From Panorpa germanica (Eukaryota; Arthropoda; Insecta; Mecoptera; Panorpidae), in assembly GCA_963678705.1 (NCBI GenBank), contig OY783203.1:29246535-29310534 (forward strand): a DNA stretch of 64,000 nt. The letters run 5' to 3'. The notes beneath the pieces are model-generated. The model ran no database searches. It was not told where the DNA came from and was given only the letters and a program-made list of their open reading frames with translations. Each line of letters opens with the position of its first letter. Position 1 is the first letter of the stretch. Made by a program: the position numbers and the translations under genes. This document shows, one piece after another, positions 23,771 through 34,855 of the stretch.

Positions 23771-24133
23771 TTTTAAATCGTAATAATTAGTTTCCAATGG
23801 CTTTGGAAATAGTAATCATTACTAATTGTCAACTATATCAAGTTCTATCAATGCCAACTTTAAGGAAAAATACACCTTTTATTTATGCTAATTAGTTGGT
23901 ATCAATTGTGCACATCGTGTGAGAGCAGAAGTTTTAAAAGTGCTCAACTGTACGAGAAACTGCTGTAATTGAAACATTACATGATGATCATAATACCGCA
24001 TTAAGCACTCTTGTGCCGTAATTGCAAAACACCTATGAACAGCTTTTAGACTCTCCGTTGCTCAAATACGGAAATCTTCTTTTTTACCTATTCATTTAAC
24101 CAAAAATGTGTGTAATATCCAGATGATTATAAT

Positions 24134-24318
24134 CAGAGATACGCAAAAATAATTTTCAAAAGTATTTAAATACAAAATAGACCAGGTTCCCAGACCCAGA
24201 CTCTCAGAGTTTCTTTGCAAACTATGCAGACCGTAAACTGTTTGCAAATGAAACTCCTCTGGGAGCCTGGTCTATTTAGTATATAAATACTTTTGAAAAC
24301 TATTTGTTCACATCTCTG
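24134..24318 (+). mobile_element. hAT-type MITE, 185 bp, perfect 8-bp TSD
   Basis: Left end CAGAGATACGCAAAAAT, right end complement CAGAGATGTGAACAAAT, flanked by identical ATTATAAT (24126-24133 and 24319-24326). CAGAG ends and an 8-bp duplication are hAT hallmarks. Nearly the whole element is a long hairpin (AATAGACCAGG to CCTGGTCTATT). It lies in the spacer between the divergent ninjurin genes. Confidence 0.9.
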
Positions 24319-24653
24319 ATTATAATAATATTTATTAATTGAAAACGTTGTTATGAATTTAGCAAATTTGCTTTATTTCAATTTAAAATACTGGCATTTG
24401 GGCCATTAAGATTAAAGAATATGAATCATTGAAAACCCATATAATATGTCAGTAATGTTATGACTTAACCTCAAATAAATTTTCTAAAAGTTTTAAAATC
24501 CAGCTACTGTAACCTTGATTGTTTGCGATACAATTCCATTGAATATTGTTATTTGTCTGTGGTCATTCTAATTCCGTATTCAACAGTAAACTGATTTGTT
24601 TTGTATTTCCCCTTTGTGGTTTTTTCTTATCAAACTTCTGTTTTGATAAACTT

Positions 24654-24689
24654 TATAAAATGTATGAACCTAACATAGTTAATTCAGTT
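24654..24689 (+). promoter_or_regulatory. Core promoter of ninjurin B (TATA + initiator)
   Basis: TATAAAA at 24654-24660 and TTCAGTT at 24683-24689 (A at 24686, 32 bases from the TATA start). They lie about 95 bases upstream of the ATG. Mirrors the promoter of copy A. Confidence 0.6.
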
Positions 24690-24779
24690 TAAGTTTGAAT
24701 ACAAGTGGCTAATTATTGACATTAAACTAATTTTTAAAGACCTAATTTGTGCTAGTGAATTGTGTTTGTTTATCTAAAA

Positions 24780-26587
24780 ATGGTTACTCCAGTTACGAAT
24801 AATAATGCTCCAGATACTAAAGAGGAGGTAGTGGTTAATTTGGAATCCAGAATTGCAGATGAAGTAGAAGAAGCTGACCATCTTAAGGCACACGCCAGAT
24901 ATCACGCTACTCATGGTAAGTGAACGATTTCATCAAAATATCAGAATATATAGATACAGCGTTGTAGAAAATTTAAGTAGATAAAATAATAATGCTTAGA
25001 TTTTTGCGATTACTAAAATTGATACAAGAATGTCTAAACAATAAATTTACAAGTAGCTACTACAAATATAACTTTATAATATTTTTACTCTATATATAAA
25101 CAATATACTTTTATGTTACTTAATAATTATGATGAATTTACATTTAAGTATAGTAGTTACATAAATTGTTTTATGTTCATTCAGCAGTTAATGCAATATC
25201 GATACCTTTTTTTAATAATTGAGATTAGAATGTAATATATGATTAAACTGAACCTATTTTTGTAGCATTTTGATATTGTTTACTATAAAAATAATATATA
25301 ATAGTATCTCATATTTTACTTAGAAGAAACCCATTAATGTTTAATCTGAAAAGGCCTAAATTTGACTTAAAATCGAATTATAGAGATACTTTATTACCCT
25401 ATTTCCTTGAGGAACTTCCTGCGCAGTTTATGATTGTTTTAATGAATAAGAAGGTAGATTTATATTTCAAAAATAAGTAAAATTGGTTACAAATACTATT
25501 ATTTATATAACAGGTAATTTTTGTTATGTTAGATAAATTTTAAACACACGTAACTATTTAGCGGGTATAATTTATGGTTTAATATTAAAACAAAAATATT
25601 ATTATAATAGGTTTTCATATAATACAATGTTAGTTCTATAATATGCAACTAACGTCACAGTGGTCAAGAGCATTTATGCCTTGAAATCCACTGCTGTGTC
25701 TTCTGTTCCCATCTTCAGACAAACGCTATCGATTTGGTTGTTATCAAAGTTCACATATAAGACGCCACTACAACATTAAAACTGGAAACATATAGTAGGA
25801 GTTCGTTAAAGGAAAATCGAACATTAATGTCAATGATATTCGCACGAATTTAACTTAATTTCTTTTTTAATCACATAGCTTCTCCGTATGAAAATTGGGA
25901 TGAGAAGCCAGTTGGTGCGAAAACTGCCGAAGCGTTGATTATTCCAATAGATGTTCCCGACGCTAGAGCCCGACCACGTCAAAACCCAAACACTTATGCA
26001 GCCAAGAAAACTGTTGCCCAAGGTATTCATGACCGTATTATTATCGTACGACTATTTATTCAAAACAATATCAAAGCAAAGAAACACAAACGTCAAAAAA
26101 TGAGAGATGAATAATTTCAAAGATGGCGACTGTGAAATGTCAAACTTCCATATCGAAAATCTTTATGTATTGTTTGCTTTGGTTTTGTTAAACTGTGTAA
26201 TACCTTCATATTTAAATTTGAAATGTTTATCAACTTCCAGGAATGATGGACATTGCACTGATTACAGCAAATGCGAACCAGTTGCGATATCTCATCGAGT
26301 TCAACAGGAACTCCAGCACATTCTACTTGAACGTAACTCTAATAGTTATATCACTGTTGATTCAAGTAGCCGTCGGTGTTTCCTTGATATTCAAAGGTAG
26401 ATTTGATTTGAGAGGAGAATCAAAGATGGCGCATGCCAGAAGAATTAATAACTATGTTGTCGTGGGTGTCTTTCTTGTTACAATTATAAATGTGTTTGTG
26501 GCGAGTTTCACAATAAATGCTATACCGCCTCCTCCTCCTCTCAACTTTCCACCTACTCCCACTGTAACACCTGCTGGACTACAGTAA
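24780..26587 (+). CDS. Ninjurin family protein, copy B
   Basis: Three exons: 24780-24915, 25879-26022 and 26241-26587, with GT-AG borders and phase 1 at both junctions, 208 residues. An acidic, disordered N-terminus leads to SPYENWDEKP, then the conserved ninjurin core (NTYAAKKTVAQGMMDIALI, NANQLRYLIEFNRNSS). Membrane segments lie at about 121-144 and 164-183, and the tail is Pro-rich (IPPPPPLNFPPTPTV). In this family the amphipathic segment before the first membrane helix drives oligomerisation. It is the fuller of the two head-to-head copies; A and B differ by scattered substitutions and the C-terminus. Intron 1 (about 1 kb) is longer than in A (about 0.3 kb) and includes a SINE-like piece. 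Confidence 0.92.
25640..25790 (+). repeat. SINE-S copy in ninjurin B intron 1
   Basis: Contains the family order: CACAGTGGTCAAGAGC (A-box-like head), a decayed B-box region, TTTGGTTGTTATCAAAG and TATAAGACGCCACTAC. No gene function. Confidence 0.5.
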
Positions 26588-27769
26588 CGTTCTTAAGATA
26601 GTTAATGTAGCAAGAACGTAACAGTAACGTTGCTCTTCTTCTTCCACTCTCCACAGCGCCCATTGCGATGAATTGAAAAGTAACGAAGTACCATAAAATC
26701 GTACATTAGATTTATGACTAAATTTTGATCCCATATTGTTTGAAATTTAACTGACAAAATAATATTAAGTTCGTGTTTGTTGCAATGGGTGTACTATGTT
26801 CTAAGATTGTGCAACATGAGCCTCTGCTCTATCTAACCACCCTTCGACTTATGTTTTCTTAATTTATTTACTATATATTTAGGTGTATATCTTATGTATA
26901 ATCTGTTATATATTTATATAATTTAAAATCATATTTAGTAACAATTCTCTAAACACAAAACGTAAACTCATGTATTATTTAATATAATATTTTTTTACAT
27001 AATGTTACGTTTTGTTACATTGTCATTCAATATAGCCAAACACTAATATATTAATTTAATATGTAACAAAGTGTGATTAAGGTAAGAAAACGTAAATTTA
27101 TGTCGAAAGAAAACTATTGTTATATAACCTTATCTTATGTTAACCTAAAAAATGTTAAACTTTTTATGTTAAATAATTCTTTAATATATGTTTTGTGGAA
27201 TATATTTTTTATAATAAATATTTATTACTGAAAGGTGATTTTGACTTATTCTAAATATATCAAACTCTTGCTCCCTTTGAAATTTTAAGGCACAGTTACC
27301 AAAGTTTATCATTTAAAATTTACAAATGCACATTTTGCCTAGTTTTCGATTCAATTACATAATAAATTTTATTTATTTCATATCTGATGACATAGGAGAT
27401 ATTTCATTTGACAACCAGTGACGCACTGGGTCTAAAAATATTGGCTGTCAGATGACAATGAATTTTAACAATACAAAGTGACTGTATCTGCTTGATATTC
27501 TAATTTTGTCGTTTGTGGAAACTCTAAATTTTTTTTATTACTGTTCTGATTCATAGGAGCCACATATTTCTAGTTCGCCACTGTTGATGACATAGGGATG
27601 TACATTTCCTGCCATGCTGATATTATATTTTTTGTGATGTTATGAAATGTGGCTTTAAACCCAGTATTTCCGGTGTAATAAAGTATATCTTACATATCAA
27701 TATCGTTATCCTATATTATAATGTTCCAAGTGAAAGTTTATATGTTTATTTTTTTACTATTTGCTCTAT
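26588..27769. other. 3' flank of ninjurin B, nothing recognised
   Basis: AT-rich sequence presumably including the ninjurin B 3' UTR; AATAAA-type signals are frequent and none is decisive. No other gene or repeat boundary identified. Confidence 0.4.
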
Positions 27770-28290
27770 AACTTGTCATTCGTAAAAAATAGAAAGTTGA
27801 AATTTGGCATATGTATTACGGTGTTCAATGCTAACTTTTTTTCAAAATTAAAAATTGAAAAATTTGAAAAGGGGACCTTGAGAAAAATAGGGGGCCCGGT
27901 AGGAAACTTTGGAGAAAACTCAAATTTTGGAATACGTAATAATGAGAAAGTTCATTAAAAAAAAAATTCAAAAAAATTATTTGGGGGCACAGGGGCGATT
28001 TTTGCCGAGAGTAAAAATTGGGCTGGAAAGTTGAAATTTTGTATATAGGCTAACCTTGGTAACTTATTTACGAATCGAGAAAAAAGTCCCAAATTTTGAA
28101 AAAAAAGTTGGTCAAATAACGCATAAATTGAATATATTTTTTATTTTGTTAAATGTAAAATTAATGTAGAAAGAGTTAATGTTAAAAGTAAAAGATAGAA
28201 GATTAAAAGGAAAGAGTTAAAAGTAATGTAGAAATATTTCAATTGAAAAATGCAATTAAAATTTAAAATGAAATTCAATTCACACACAAA
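27770..28290 (+). repeat. Dispersed repeat R1, copy 1
   Basis: The block GTAAAAATTGGGCTGGAAAG followed by GTTGAAATTTTGTATAT and AAAAGTTGGTCAAATAAC recurs in the same orientation at 55830-56090. The homology continues into the adjacent ATTTCAATTGAAAA region. Low coding potential; class unknown. Confidence 0.5.
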
Positions 28291-28440
28291 ACATTCGTCG
28301 CTTACCTCATTACTTTTATTTTTATTACAGCTCATAATCAAATTTATTGTGATAATAAACAAACCCAGAAAATACTGGCTCGGCGATTGAACCCGAGACA
28401 TAGTGGTCTGGTGGTCTGGTGGTGTTTTAGGTTTCTCTGC
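28290..28440 (-). repeat. SINE-S copy
   Basis: On the minus strand, GACCACTATGTCTCGGGTTC, AATCGCCGAGCC and TATTTTCTGGGTTTG follow the family order. The GGTTCAATC element resembles a pol III B box. Confidence 0.55.
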
Positions 28441-28574
28441 TCTTTAATATTCGGCGTATGTCCATGGTGTCTATTTTTGAAAATAATGATGCGGGTAATA
28501 GCACACTAACAGTAAACACATTATTATTTATTGCTACAAGTACTAGTCACATAGAAAGTAGATATTTAAAAGCA

Positions 28575-28763
28575 GAGAAAGAAACCTTATCGACTTTATC
28601 AATGAATCTAATTTAATCTCTATATTTTAAATACCCATACTCGTATTTATAGATTATAAATTATGTCTTACAAATTACAAATTTATATTATGTATTACAA
28701 ATGTTACTTATGTATGTTCTTACAAATTACATATTATGTATTACAAATGTTTATAAATGTATA
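28575..28763 (+). repeat. Dispersed repeat R2 interrupted by MITE-D (left part)
   Basis: The sequence from GACTTTATCAATGAATCTAA through AAATACCCATACTCG to AAATGTTTATAAATGTATA is also found, without the MITE, at 62760-62870. The right-hand part continues after the MITE at about 29941-30200 (CACTCAAATAAATATTTAA). Confidence 0.7.
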
Positions 28764-29199
28764 CAGGGTGTCCCAAAATTTAACGATAAGCCGGCACCAG
28801 AAGGTGGTCCTGCTCATGACTACACAAGAAAAAAAGAAAAAAAGTTTTTATCTCATTTTTTAAAAAGAAATTTCTTTTTCGAAAATCGAAACACCTTAAG
28901 ATGTTTTTAACTACCGTGACCACAATTTTTCTAGTATTTATAGATTATAAATTATGTATTACAAATGTTTATAAATGTATACAGGGTGTCCCAAAATTTA
29001 ACGATAAGCCGGCACCAGAAGGTGGTCCTGCTCATGACTACACAAGAAAAAAAGAAAAAAAGTTTTTATCTCATTTTTTAAAAAGAAATTTCTTTTTCGA
29101 AAATCGAAACACCTTAAGATGTTTTTAACTACCGTGACCACAATTTTTCTAGTATTTATAGATTATAAATTATGTATTACAAATGTTTATAAATGTATA
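28764..29199 (+). repeat. Two tandem 218-bp units made of a MITE arm plus flank
   Basis: CAGGGTGTCCCAAAATTTAA recurs at 28764, 28982 and 29200, exactly 218 bp apart. Each unit has about 168 bp of the MITE-D left arm followed by about 50 bp of the left flank (from TAGTATTTATAG to AAATGTA). The two units precede the complete element at 29200. They are near-identical, so the duplication is recent or homogenised. Short open frames through the units are by-products of the repeat. Confidence 0.9.
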
Positions 29200-29938
29200 C
29201 AGGGTGTCCCAAAATTTAACGATAAGCCGGCACCAGAAGGTGGTCCTGCTCATGACTACACAAGAAAAAAAGAAAAAAAGTTTTTATCTCATTTTTTAAA
29301 AAGAAATTTCTTTTTCGAAAATCGAAACACCTTAAGATGTTTTTAACCGTGACCACAATTTTTCAAATATTTCTGATTTTTTTTTTTGTCTCGGCAACCT
29401 AAATAGCACTGCTATCCACCACAACCATTAAAACTCCCAGAATGCTAGTAGTTTTTGCAACAACAATTTATGAAATTTAGTTTTTGTTTAGAAATAGTAT
29501 GCATAATTTTTTTTTATTGCTAGTTTTCCTGGAGTATTATACCATTTTAGAATCCTGAAGAGTTGCGCCAATTTTTAAAAAACTTGCCATAGCAGTCTTC
29601 ATACTTTTTTTTTACACCACGATGAGTTAAAGTTGACTGAAAGTAAAAATCTTTAAAAAATTTTAGTTTCCACGTTCCATCGTTTAAAAATTGAGTTTTA
29701 ATGGTTGTGATGGATACCAGTGCTATTTAGGTTGCCGTTACAAAAATTCAGAAATATTTGAAAAATTGTGGTCATGGTAGTTAAAAACATCTTAAGGTGT
29801 TTCAATTTTCGAAAAAAAAATTTTATTTTCTAATTCCTAAACAAAATGAGATAAAATTTTTTTTTCTTTTTTTCTTGTGTAGTCATGAGCAGGACCACCT
29901 TCTGGTGCCGGCTTATCGTTGAATTTTGGGACACCCTG
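29200..29938 (+). mobile_element. MITE-D, 739-bp long-hairpin element with TA target
   Basis: Starts CAGGGTGTCCCAAAATTT and ends AAATTTTGGGACACCCTG, with TA on each side (29198-29199, 29939-29940). The arms are long imperfect inverted repeats (for example GATAAGCCGGCACCAGAAGG near both ends and GCAACCTAAATAGCACTG further in), with a loop around 29450-29690. The TA duplication suggests a Tc1/mariner-like source. No transposase. Confidence 0.85.
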
Positions 29939-30199
29939 TATATATTGTATTAAGGTGAAACATTACTTCATGGTTATATAGTTAGATATAGATGGCAACA
30001 GTGTACTAAAATGACAATCGATTTGCATCTTTGTACTGGTACATGTTTTCAAATATAAAAACCTTAATAACTTTGCACACGATTGAGCTATTTAAACCAT
30101 GCAAACGTTAGAAGTCAGATAAATGTTCAAGCTCTGTTTATAACAAAATGTGTGCTAATAACTATCGCAAGTGAACGCACTCAAATAAATATTTAAATA

Positions 30200-32100
30200 A
30201 TACATCATGAAAAGGGGACAGGGGAAAATGGTTCTCTCGCTTGACATACAATTTAAACAAATTATCACTTTGTTTAATTAAAATTAAATGAGTTCTAACT
30301 GGAAAGAAATAAAATTAGAGATAGTGTGTCTTTGCCAGGGCTGTGGAGCCGTATGTTTTTACCGATTGCGCAACCCTGGTCTTTCAGTACAGCGCGTGCC
30401 ATTAGTCTGCACTGCATGCATATAGCAAGCAAAAATAACAATATTATTCACTTTTATGATATGTATTAATAACAAAACCGCAATTTATTTAATAAATATA
30501 AACAAATACTTAAATTCCGCCTCAAATATCAACACGTGATCATATTGGTTTTTATTTTGCATGCATTCTCATATCGAAGCAATGCGTTTTAGTTCCTGTT
30601 GATTATAAATAACAAACCGTAGGTAGAATTAGTCAGAAGAATGGAGAGGGGGAGAGGGAATAGGTGACTATCAGACGCAGGTCCCGGCGCAACGTAGGCC
30701 CGCGAAAACTGTGTTCAACGATGGCTAAAGAAAAAGAAATTTTCATATATGCTGGAAGACTAAACATATACCCACAAAACTTAAAAAGTTCACTTAAAGG
30801 GAGAGGGTGTATAAGGTGTCAACTTTTTTTTAAATTTATATATATTAATGTAGAACATATTAAGTTTATTGTGTGAAAATTAGAAGTCTGTTGGAATAAA
30901 ATTATCGGAGATATAAAGTTTTAACTCTTCACATCTGGTCTTGTTTCGTCTTTCTTTGAAATTTTTAAACGCGTTTTTCTCGCACTTAGCTTTTTCAGAG
31001 TCGGTGTTCTCTCTAGCTCAAAATCTACTGCACCCCTCCTTTTGAAATTTTGCACACTCTTTCTTTACATAAATGCCGAGGTAGCGCTGTAGAGTTTTAT
31101 GTTTTTTTTTTTAATTCTAAAGTATTTTAAAATAACAAAGTTTCTGATTTTTTTCGTGAAAAATCGAAATTTTCACTTCTAAGTGCTGTAAAATATTAAA
31201 AAATCATTAATAAAAAAAAAACTTGACAGGGTTACCTGCAGAAACTTATCAACTAATGAAATCATTTTGGTTTTTTGAATTCAGATAGTCCAGTGATGAG
31301 TTATGAGGGACACCGCAATGAAACTTTTTTTTTGTGACGTCTGCGGAGATTCTTTTCAATAACTCATTTTTTTATATTTATTTATGAAAATTTAACAAAG
31401 TATTCTCTAAATTATTTTATCATGTAGTAATTATAGAAATAATTCTATATTATCTGTGTCGTCAAAAAACATTATCGAACATTGTATCGATTTGACCTAA
31501 CTCCCCCCTAACTCGCCCTCTTGAGGTTAAATAAACGAGCGCTACGACACTGGCAGATAATAGAATATGATGGCATTCCTATATAATAGTTTTATTTTAA
31601 AAAGCGAATGAATTTGTTAAACAAAAGCAATAAAAAATATTTACAAGATACAAATTACATAGAAAACAAAAATTTCAATTAATAAATATTTCTCTGTAAT
31701 AATTCTTTTGTATTGAATAATTATGTTTATAAATTGCATCCTTGTTGTAGGTTGCTGTTATGAGTTACATTAAGACAGGGGTTAATAACATTTTTGACAA
31801 TAACTCAATATATAATTAATTAATAATAATGAGTCGCTAAAAACAAAATATGGATGTTGTCTTGTAGCTACTTTAAAAGCCTTTATACCAGAAAAGGGTT
31901 TTTTTTGTTCATTTATTTAACGTTGACCTTTCTTCGATGCTAAGTCCTATCACCGACGACCTCTTACTATAAATGCCATGGACTATTTCTATTTGTCACT
32001 GAAGTTCAATTCACGTCAGCTTCATTTGTAGGTTGCATGCAAGCTGTAAATAGGGTAATTTCTATGATCTTTTGCATTCAGAAAGCACGTTTTTTATTGT
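30200..32100. other. Gene-free stretch upstream of the tubulin gene
   Basis: AT-rich. A 70-codon frame at 30664-30876 (basic N-terminus RRRSRRNVGPRK) has no recognisable domain. At 30340-30385 CAGGGCTGTGGAG ... CAACCCTGG resembles hAT terminal sequence but has no clear partner or duplication. Nothing else supported. Confidence 0.4.
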
Positions 32101-32104
32101 GAAA

Positions 32105-32245
32105 ATGTCAAGTGATGAAGAAGATGTGATTATAGCCTACGCTTTTATTAGAAGACGACGAATCGGACGTAGAATGTATCCATACTTCGAAAAGAACATT
32201 ACCCGCAGATTGTTTGTTGCTGCAAAAGAGTTATCATTTTTATAA
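32105..32245 (+). pseudogene. N-terminal stub resembling a PIF/Harbinger transposase ORF
   Basis: A 46-codon frame begins MSSDEEDVIIAYAFIRRRR, which resembles the N-termini of insect PIF/Harbinger (HARBI1-like) proteins. It then diverges (IGRRMYPYFEKNITRRLF) and stops. The DDE nuclease domain is absent. It ends about 300 bases before the tubulin TATA box. Assignment is from the short N-terminus only. Confidence 0.45.
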
Positions 32246-32545
32246 GAATGCGTCTATGCGTCGTGCAGTAAGCTAGAGCTATGACATTCAGCAACCCAGG
32301 CTGCATGACGGTTGCTTTTCACTAAGCAAATGCGACGTTGCACCTCCGTGGACAGAGCTTTCTTTGTTTAAATGCAAGCTACAAGAAAGCGTACAACAAG
32401 CGGTAAATGACGAACCCGTATGAAGGCCTTAATCTTTGCAACACATTATTATCGTCGATCTTTAATACAAATCAAAAATGTGGCCCGCGTCAATTAAGTT
32501 TCATATCCCTATTTTTATTTATTAAACAATGCTTAAAAATTATGA

Positions 32546-32577
32546 TATAAAAGTGTTATTGTGCAAGAAATTCAGTC
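32546..32577 (+). promoter_or_regulatory. Core promoter of the alpha-tubulin gene
   Basis: TATAAAAG at 32546-32553 and TTCAGTC at 32571-32577, with the initiator A at 32574, 28 bases from the TATA start. This predicts a 5' UTR of about 72 bases before the ATG at 32646. Confidence 0.65.
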
Positions 32578-32645
32578 AAAAAATTTCGAACCGCTTAGTA
32601 GAGCTTCAAATAAAGAGTGGCACAGAACTAAATTTATCTCTAAAT

Positions 32646-34533
32646 ATGGTAAGACAATGTTTGGCATCTTTTAATTATAATTAGTTTTAATAATCATAAT
32701 AGCTGTGTACTTATCAAGCAAGCAAGAAGCATAATGAAATTTAGAATATTTCTTTTTTCTGAAATTGTTTTTTTTTTTCAATTTTAGCGCGAGTGTATCT
32801 CTGTTCACGTGGGTCAGGCCGGTGTACAAATCGGTAACTCCTGTTGGGAATTATATTGTCTGGAACATGGAATTAACCCGGATGGAACATTAATTGATGA
32901 GTCTGTCGTAAATGATACTTTTGGCACATTTTTTGCAAAAACGGGATCAGGGAAAGTTGTTCCACGAGTAGTTTTCGTGGATCTTGAACCTTCAGTTGTT
33001 GGTGAGTTCAAATTACTGGTTTTTATTATCTTACGACAAAGAACATTTAGGCTAGTTATATTTTCACGCTTTAAAAATACAAGACATAAATTCATATATT
33101 ATTTAATGTAACATTTTTTACCTAATGTTGCACCTTAAATCTTTTACCCTGCAGATACATATTCTGTATACATTTTTCTTAATGGCACTCTTCAATTTAT
33201 TAGAATACTATTCTGAGAAAACACATTAATTATTTTGTGTTTTTCAGATTCAATTCGTACTGGTCCATATCGTCAGCTGTATCACCCGGAACAAATTATC
33301 AACGGAAGAGAAGATGCCGCCAATAATTACGCCCGTGGACATTACACAATTGGAAAGGAGCAGATTGACTTTGTTCTAGATCGTTTACGCAAACTAACTG
33401 AGCAATGCTCAGGGCTGCAAGGCTTCCTTATCTTTCACTCATTCGGTGGTGGTACTGGCTCCGGATTTACCTCCCTGTTGATGGAGCGACTAAGTGTAGA
33501 TTACGGGAAGAAAAGTAAATTGGAATTTGCTGTTTACCCAGCACCGCAGGTAACATAGATGGCGGATTGTGGTTCTAATTTATCTTTATATTTAATGTGT
33601 CTGTTACACGAGTATATGTCAACAGGTGTCTACAGCTGTCGTTGAACCTTACAACGCGATTTTAACGACTCACACAACATTGGAGCATTCGGATTGTGCC
33701 TTCATGGTGGATAACGAAGCAATTTATGATATCTGTGTACGAAATCTAAATATTGAGCGACCTGGATACGTAAATTTAAATCGTCTTATTAGCCAAGTTG
33801 TATCTTCTACGACAGCTTCCCTTCGGTTTGATGGAGCTATGAATGTCGATCTTACGGAATTCCAAACAAATTTGGTACCTTATCCTAGGATACATTTTCC
33901 TCTAGTGACATACGCACCTATCATATCAGTAGCTAAAGCTCATCATGAACAATTTTCCGTGGCGGAAATATCCAACGAATGTTTTGAAGTTCATAATCAG
34001 GTATGTTTAAACTATTAGTTAAAAATCAAATCAAGGAATCGAGAGATCATCAATACATTTGTTTGTTACAGATGGTGAAATGCAATCCTCGAGCTGGAAA
34101 GTACATGGCTTGCTGCATGTTGTACCGTGGAGATGTAGTACCAAAAGATGTAAACGCCGCCATTGCTGCCATTAAAACTAAACGAAGCATTACTTTTGTT
34201 GATTGGTGTCCTACAGGATTCAAAGTAGGAGTTAATTATCAACCACCAACTGTAGTACCTGGAGGAGATCTTGCTAAAGTTCCTCGAGCTGTTTGCATGT
34301 TGTCCAACACAACAGCAATAGCTGAAGCGTGGGCAAGATTAAACCATAAGTTTGACCTCATGTATGCAAAGAGAGCTTTTGTTCATTGGTATGTTGGCGA
34401 AGGTATGGAAGAAGGCGAATTCTCAGAAGCGCGAGAAGATCTCGCTGCATTGGAAAAAGATTATGAGGAAGTTGGATGTGATACTGGTACTGGAGACGAA
34501 GAAGATGAAGGGGAAGCAACATACGAATATTAA
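32646..34533 (+). CDS. Divergent alpha-tubulin, five exons, no Lys40
   Basis: Alpha subunit of the microtubule heterodimer. Exons 32646-32648 (only the ATG), 32788-33001, 33248-33549, 33626-34000 and 34072-34533 give 451 residues (alpha-tubulins are about 450). It starts with the alpha-type MREC. The GTP-binding motif GGGTGSG is at 139-145, the alpha-specific catalytic Glu lies in [15 protein letters not shown], and the C-terminus is acidic and ends in Tyr (EATYEY). The loop that carries the acetylated Lys40 (SDKTIGGGDD in standard alpha) is replaced by a shorter IDESVVNDT, so K40 is absent and about three residues are lost. Other unusual positions are [14 protein letters not shown] and [15 protein letters not shown]. 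This pattern resembles specialised germline or maternal alpha-tubulins such as Drosophila alphaTub67C rather than the housekeeping gene. No stop or frameshift. Confidence 0.96.
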
Positions 34534-34542
34534 GAAAAATTC

Positions 34543-34548
34543 ATTAAA
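34543..34548 (+). terminator. Possible polyadenylation signal of alpha-tubulin
   Basis: ATTAAA ten bases after the tubulin stop codon, followed by a U-rich stretch. It is close to the stop; other AT-rich signals downstream are possible. Confidence 0.3.
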
Positions 34549-34739
34549 TTCTATATTTATTTTTATGATAAAAGTTAAAATTATCTTGTATTAATGTTTT
34601 TACGCTATTATATTACTTGAAAATATGTTTAGTTCATTTTATTCCCGACGCTGAGTTCTATCACCTGCTACAATATTTCCAGTTTTTATGGTGTCACGGC
34701 TATAAGTTTTTTACAATTCTGTTAGCATGTAAACACCTT

Positions 34740-34855
34740 TCTGTTATTAACTTTCATAATAACCAATTCAAGAAAATATGCCGCTGGTTCGGAATCAAAC
34801 CCGAAGATACAAAATAGTCTAGCGTCAGGTATAAATGCTTTCGGACACTCTAGTA
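34740..34855 (-). repeat. SINE-S copy
   Basis: Minus strand: ACCTGACGCTAGACTATTTT, then GGGTTTGATTCCGAACC (B-box-like), then CGGCATATTTTCTTG and TTGGTTATTATGAAAG. Same order as the other copies. Confidence 0.55.

Larger units (their letters stand above)
22020..26600. repeat. Inverted (head-to-head) segmental duplication with ninjurin genes
   Basis: The minus-strand sequence at about 22020-23300 corresponds to the plus-strand sequence at 24620-26600: exons, splice sites, 5' UTR and core promoter are all duplicated. The unduplicated spacer (about 23300-24620) contains the transposase fragment and the hAT MITE. Introns have diverged most. I infer a gene-scale duplication in inverted orientation followed by transposon insertion. 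Confidence 0.8.

Noticed and set aside
28764-29199. CRISPR array suggested by regular repeats
   Set aside because: Units are 218 bp, contiguous, without unique spacers, and lie in a eukaryotic genome; they are tandem MITE-arm duplications.
28663-29346. Three near-identical plus-strand ORFs of 66-75 codons
   Set aside because: They are frames through the tandem MITE-arm units and their flank; the repetition is explained by the 218-bp duplication, not by a gene family.
30336-30390. hAT terminal-like CAGGGCTGTGGAG near 30340
   Set aside because: The pairing with CAACCCTGG is short, and no 8-bp duplication or body was found, so I did not call an element.
32814-33095. 93-codon minus-strand ORF
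   Set aside because: Shadow of alpha-tubulin exon 2.
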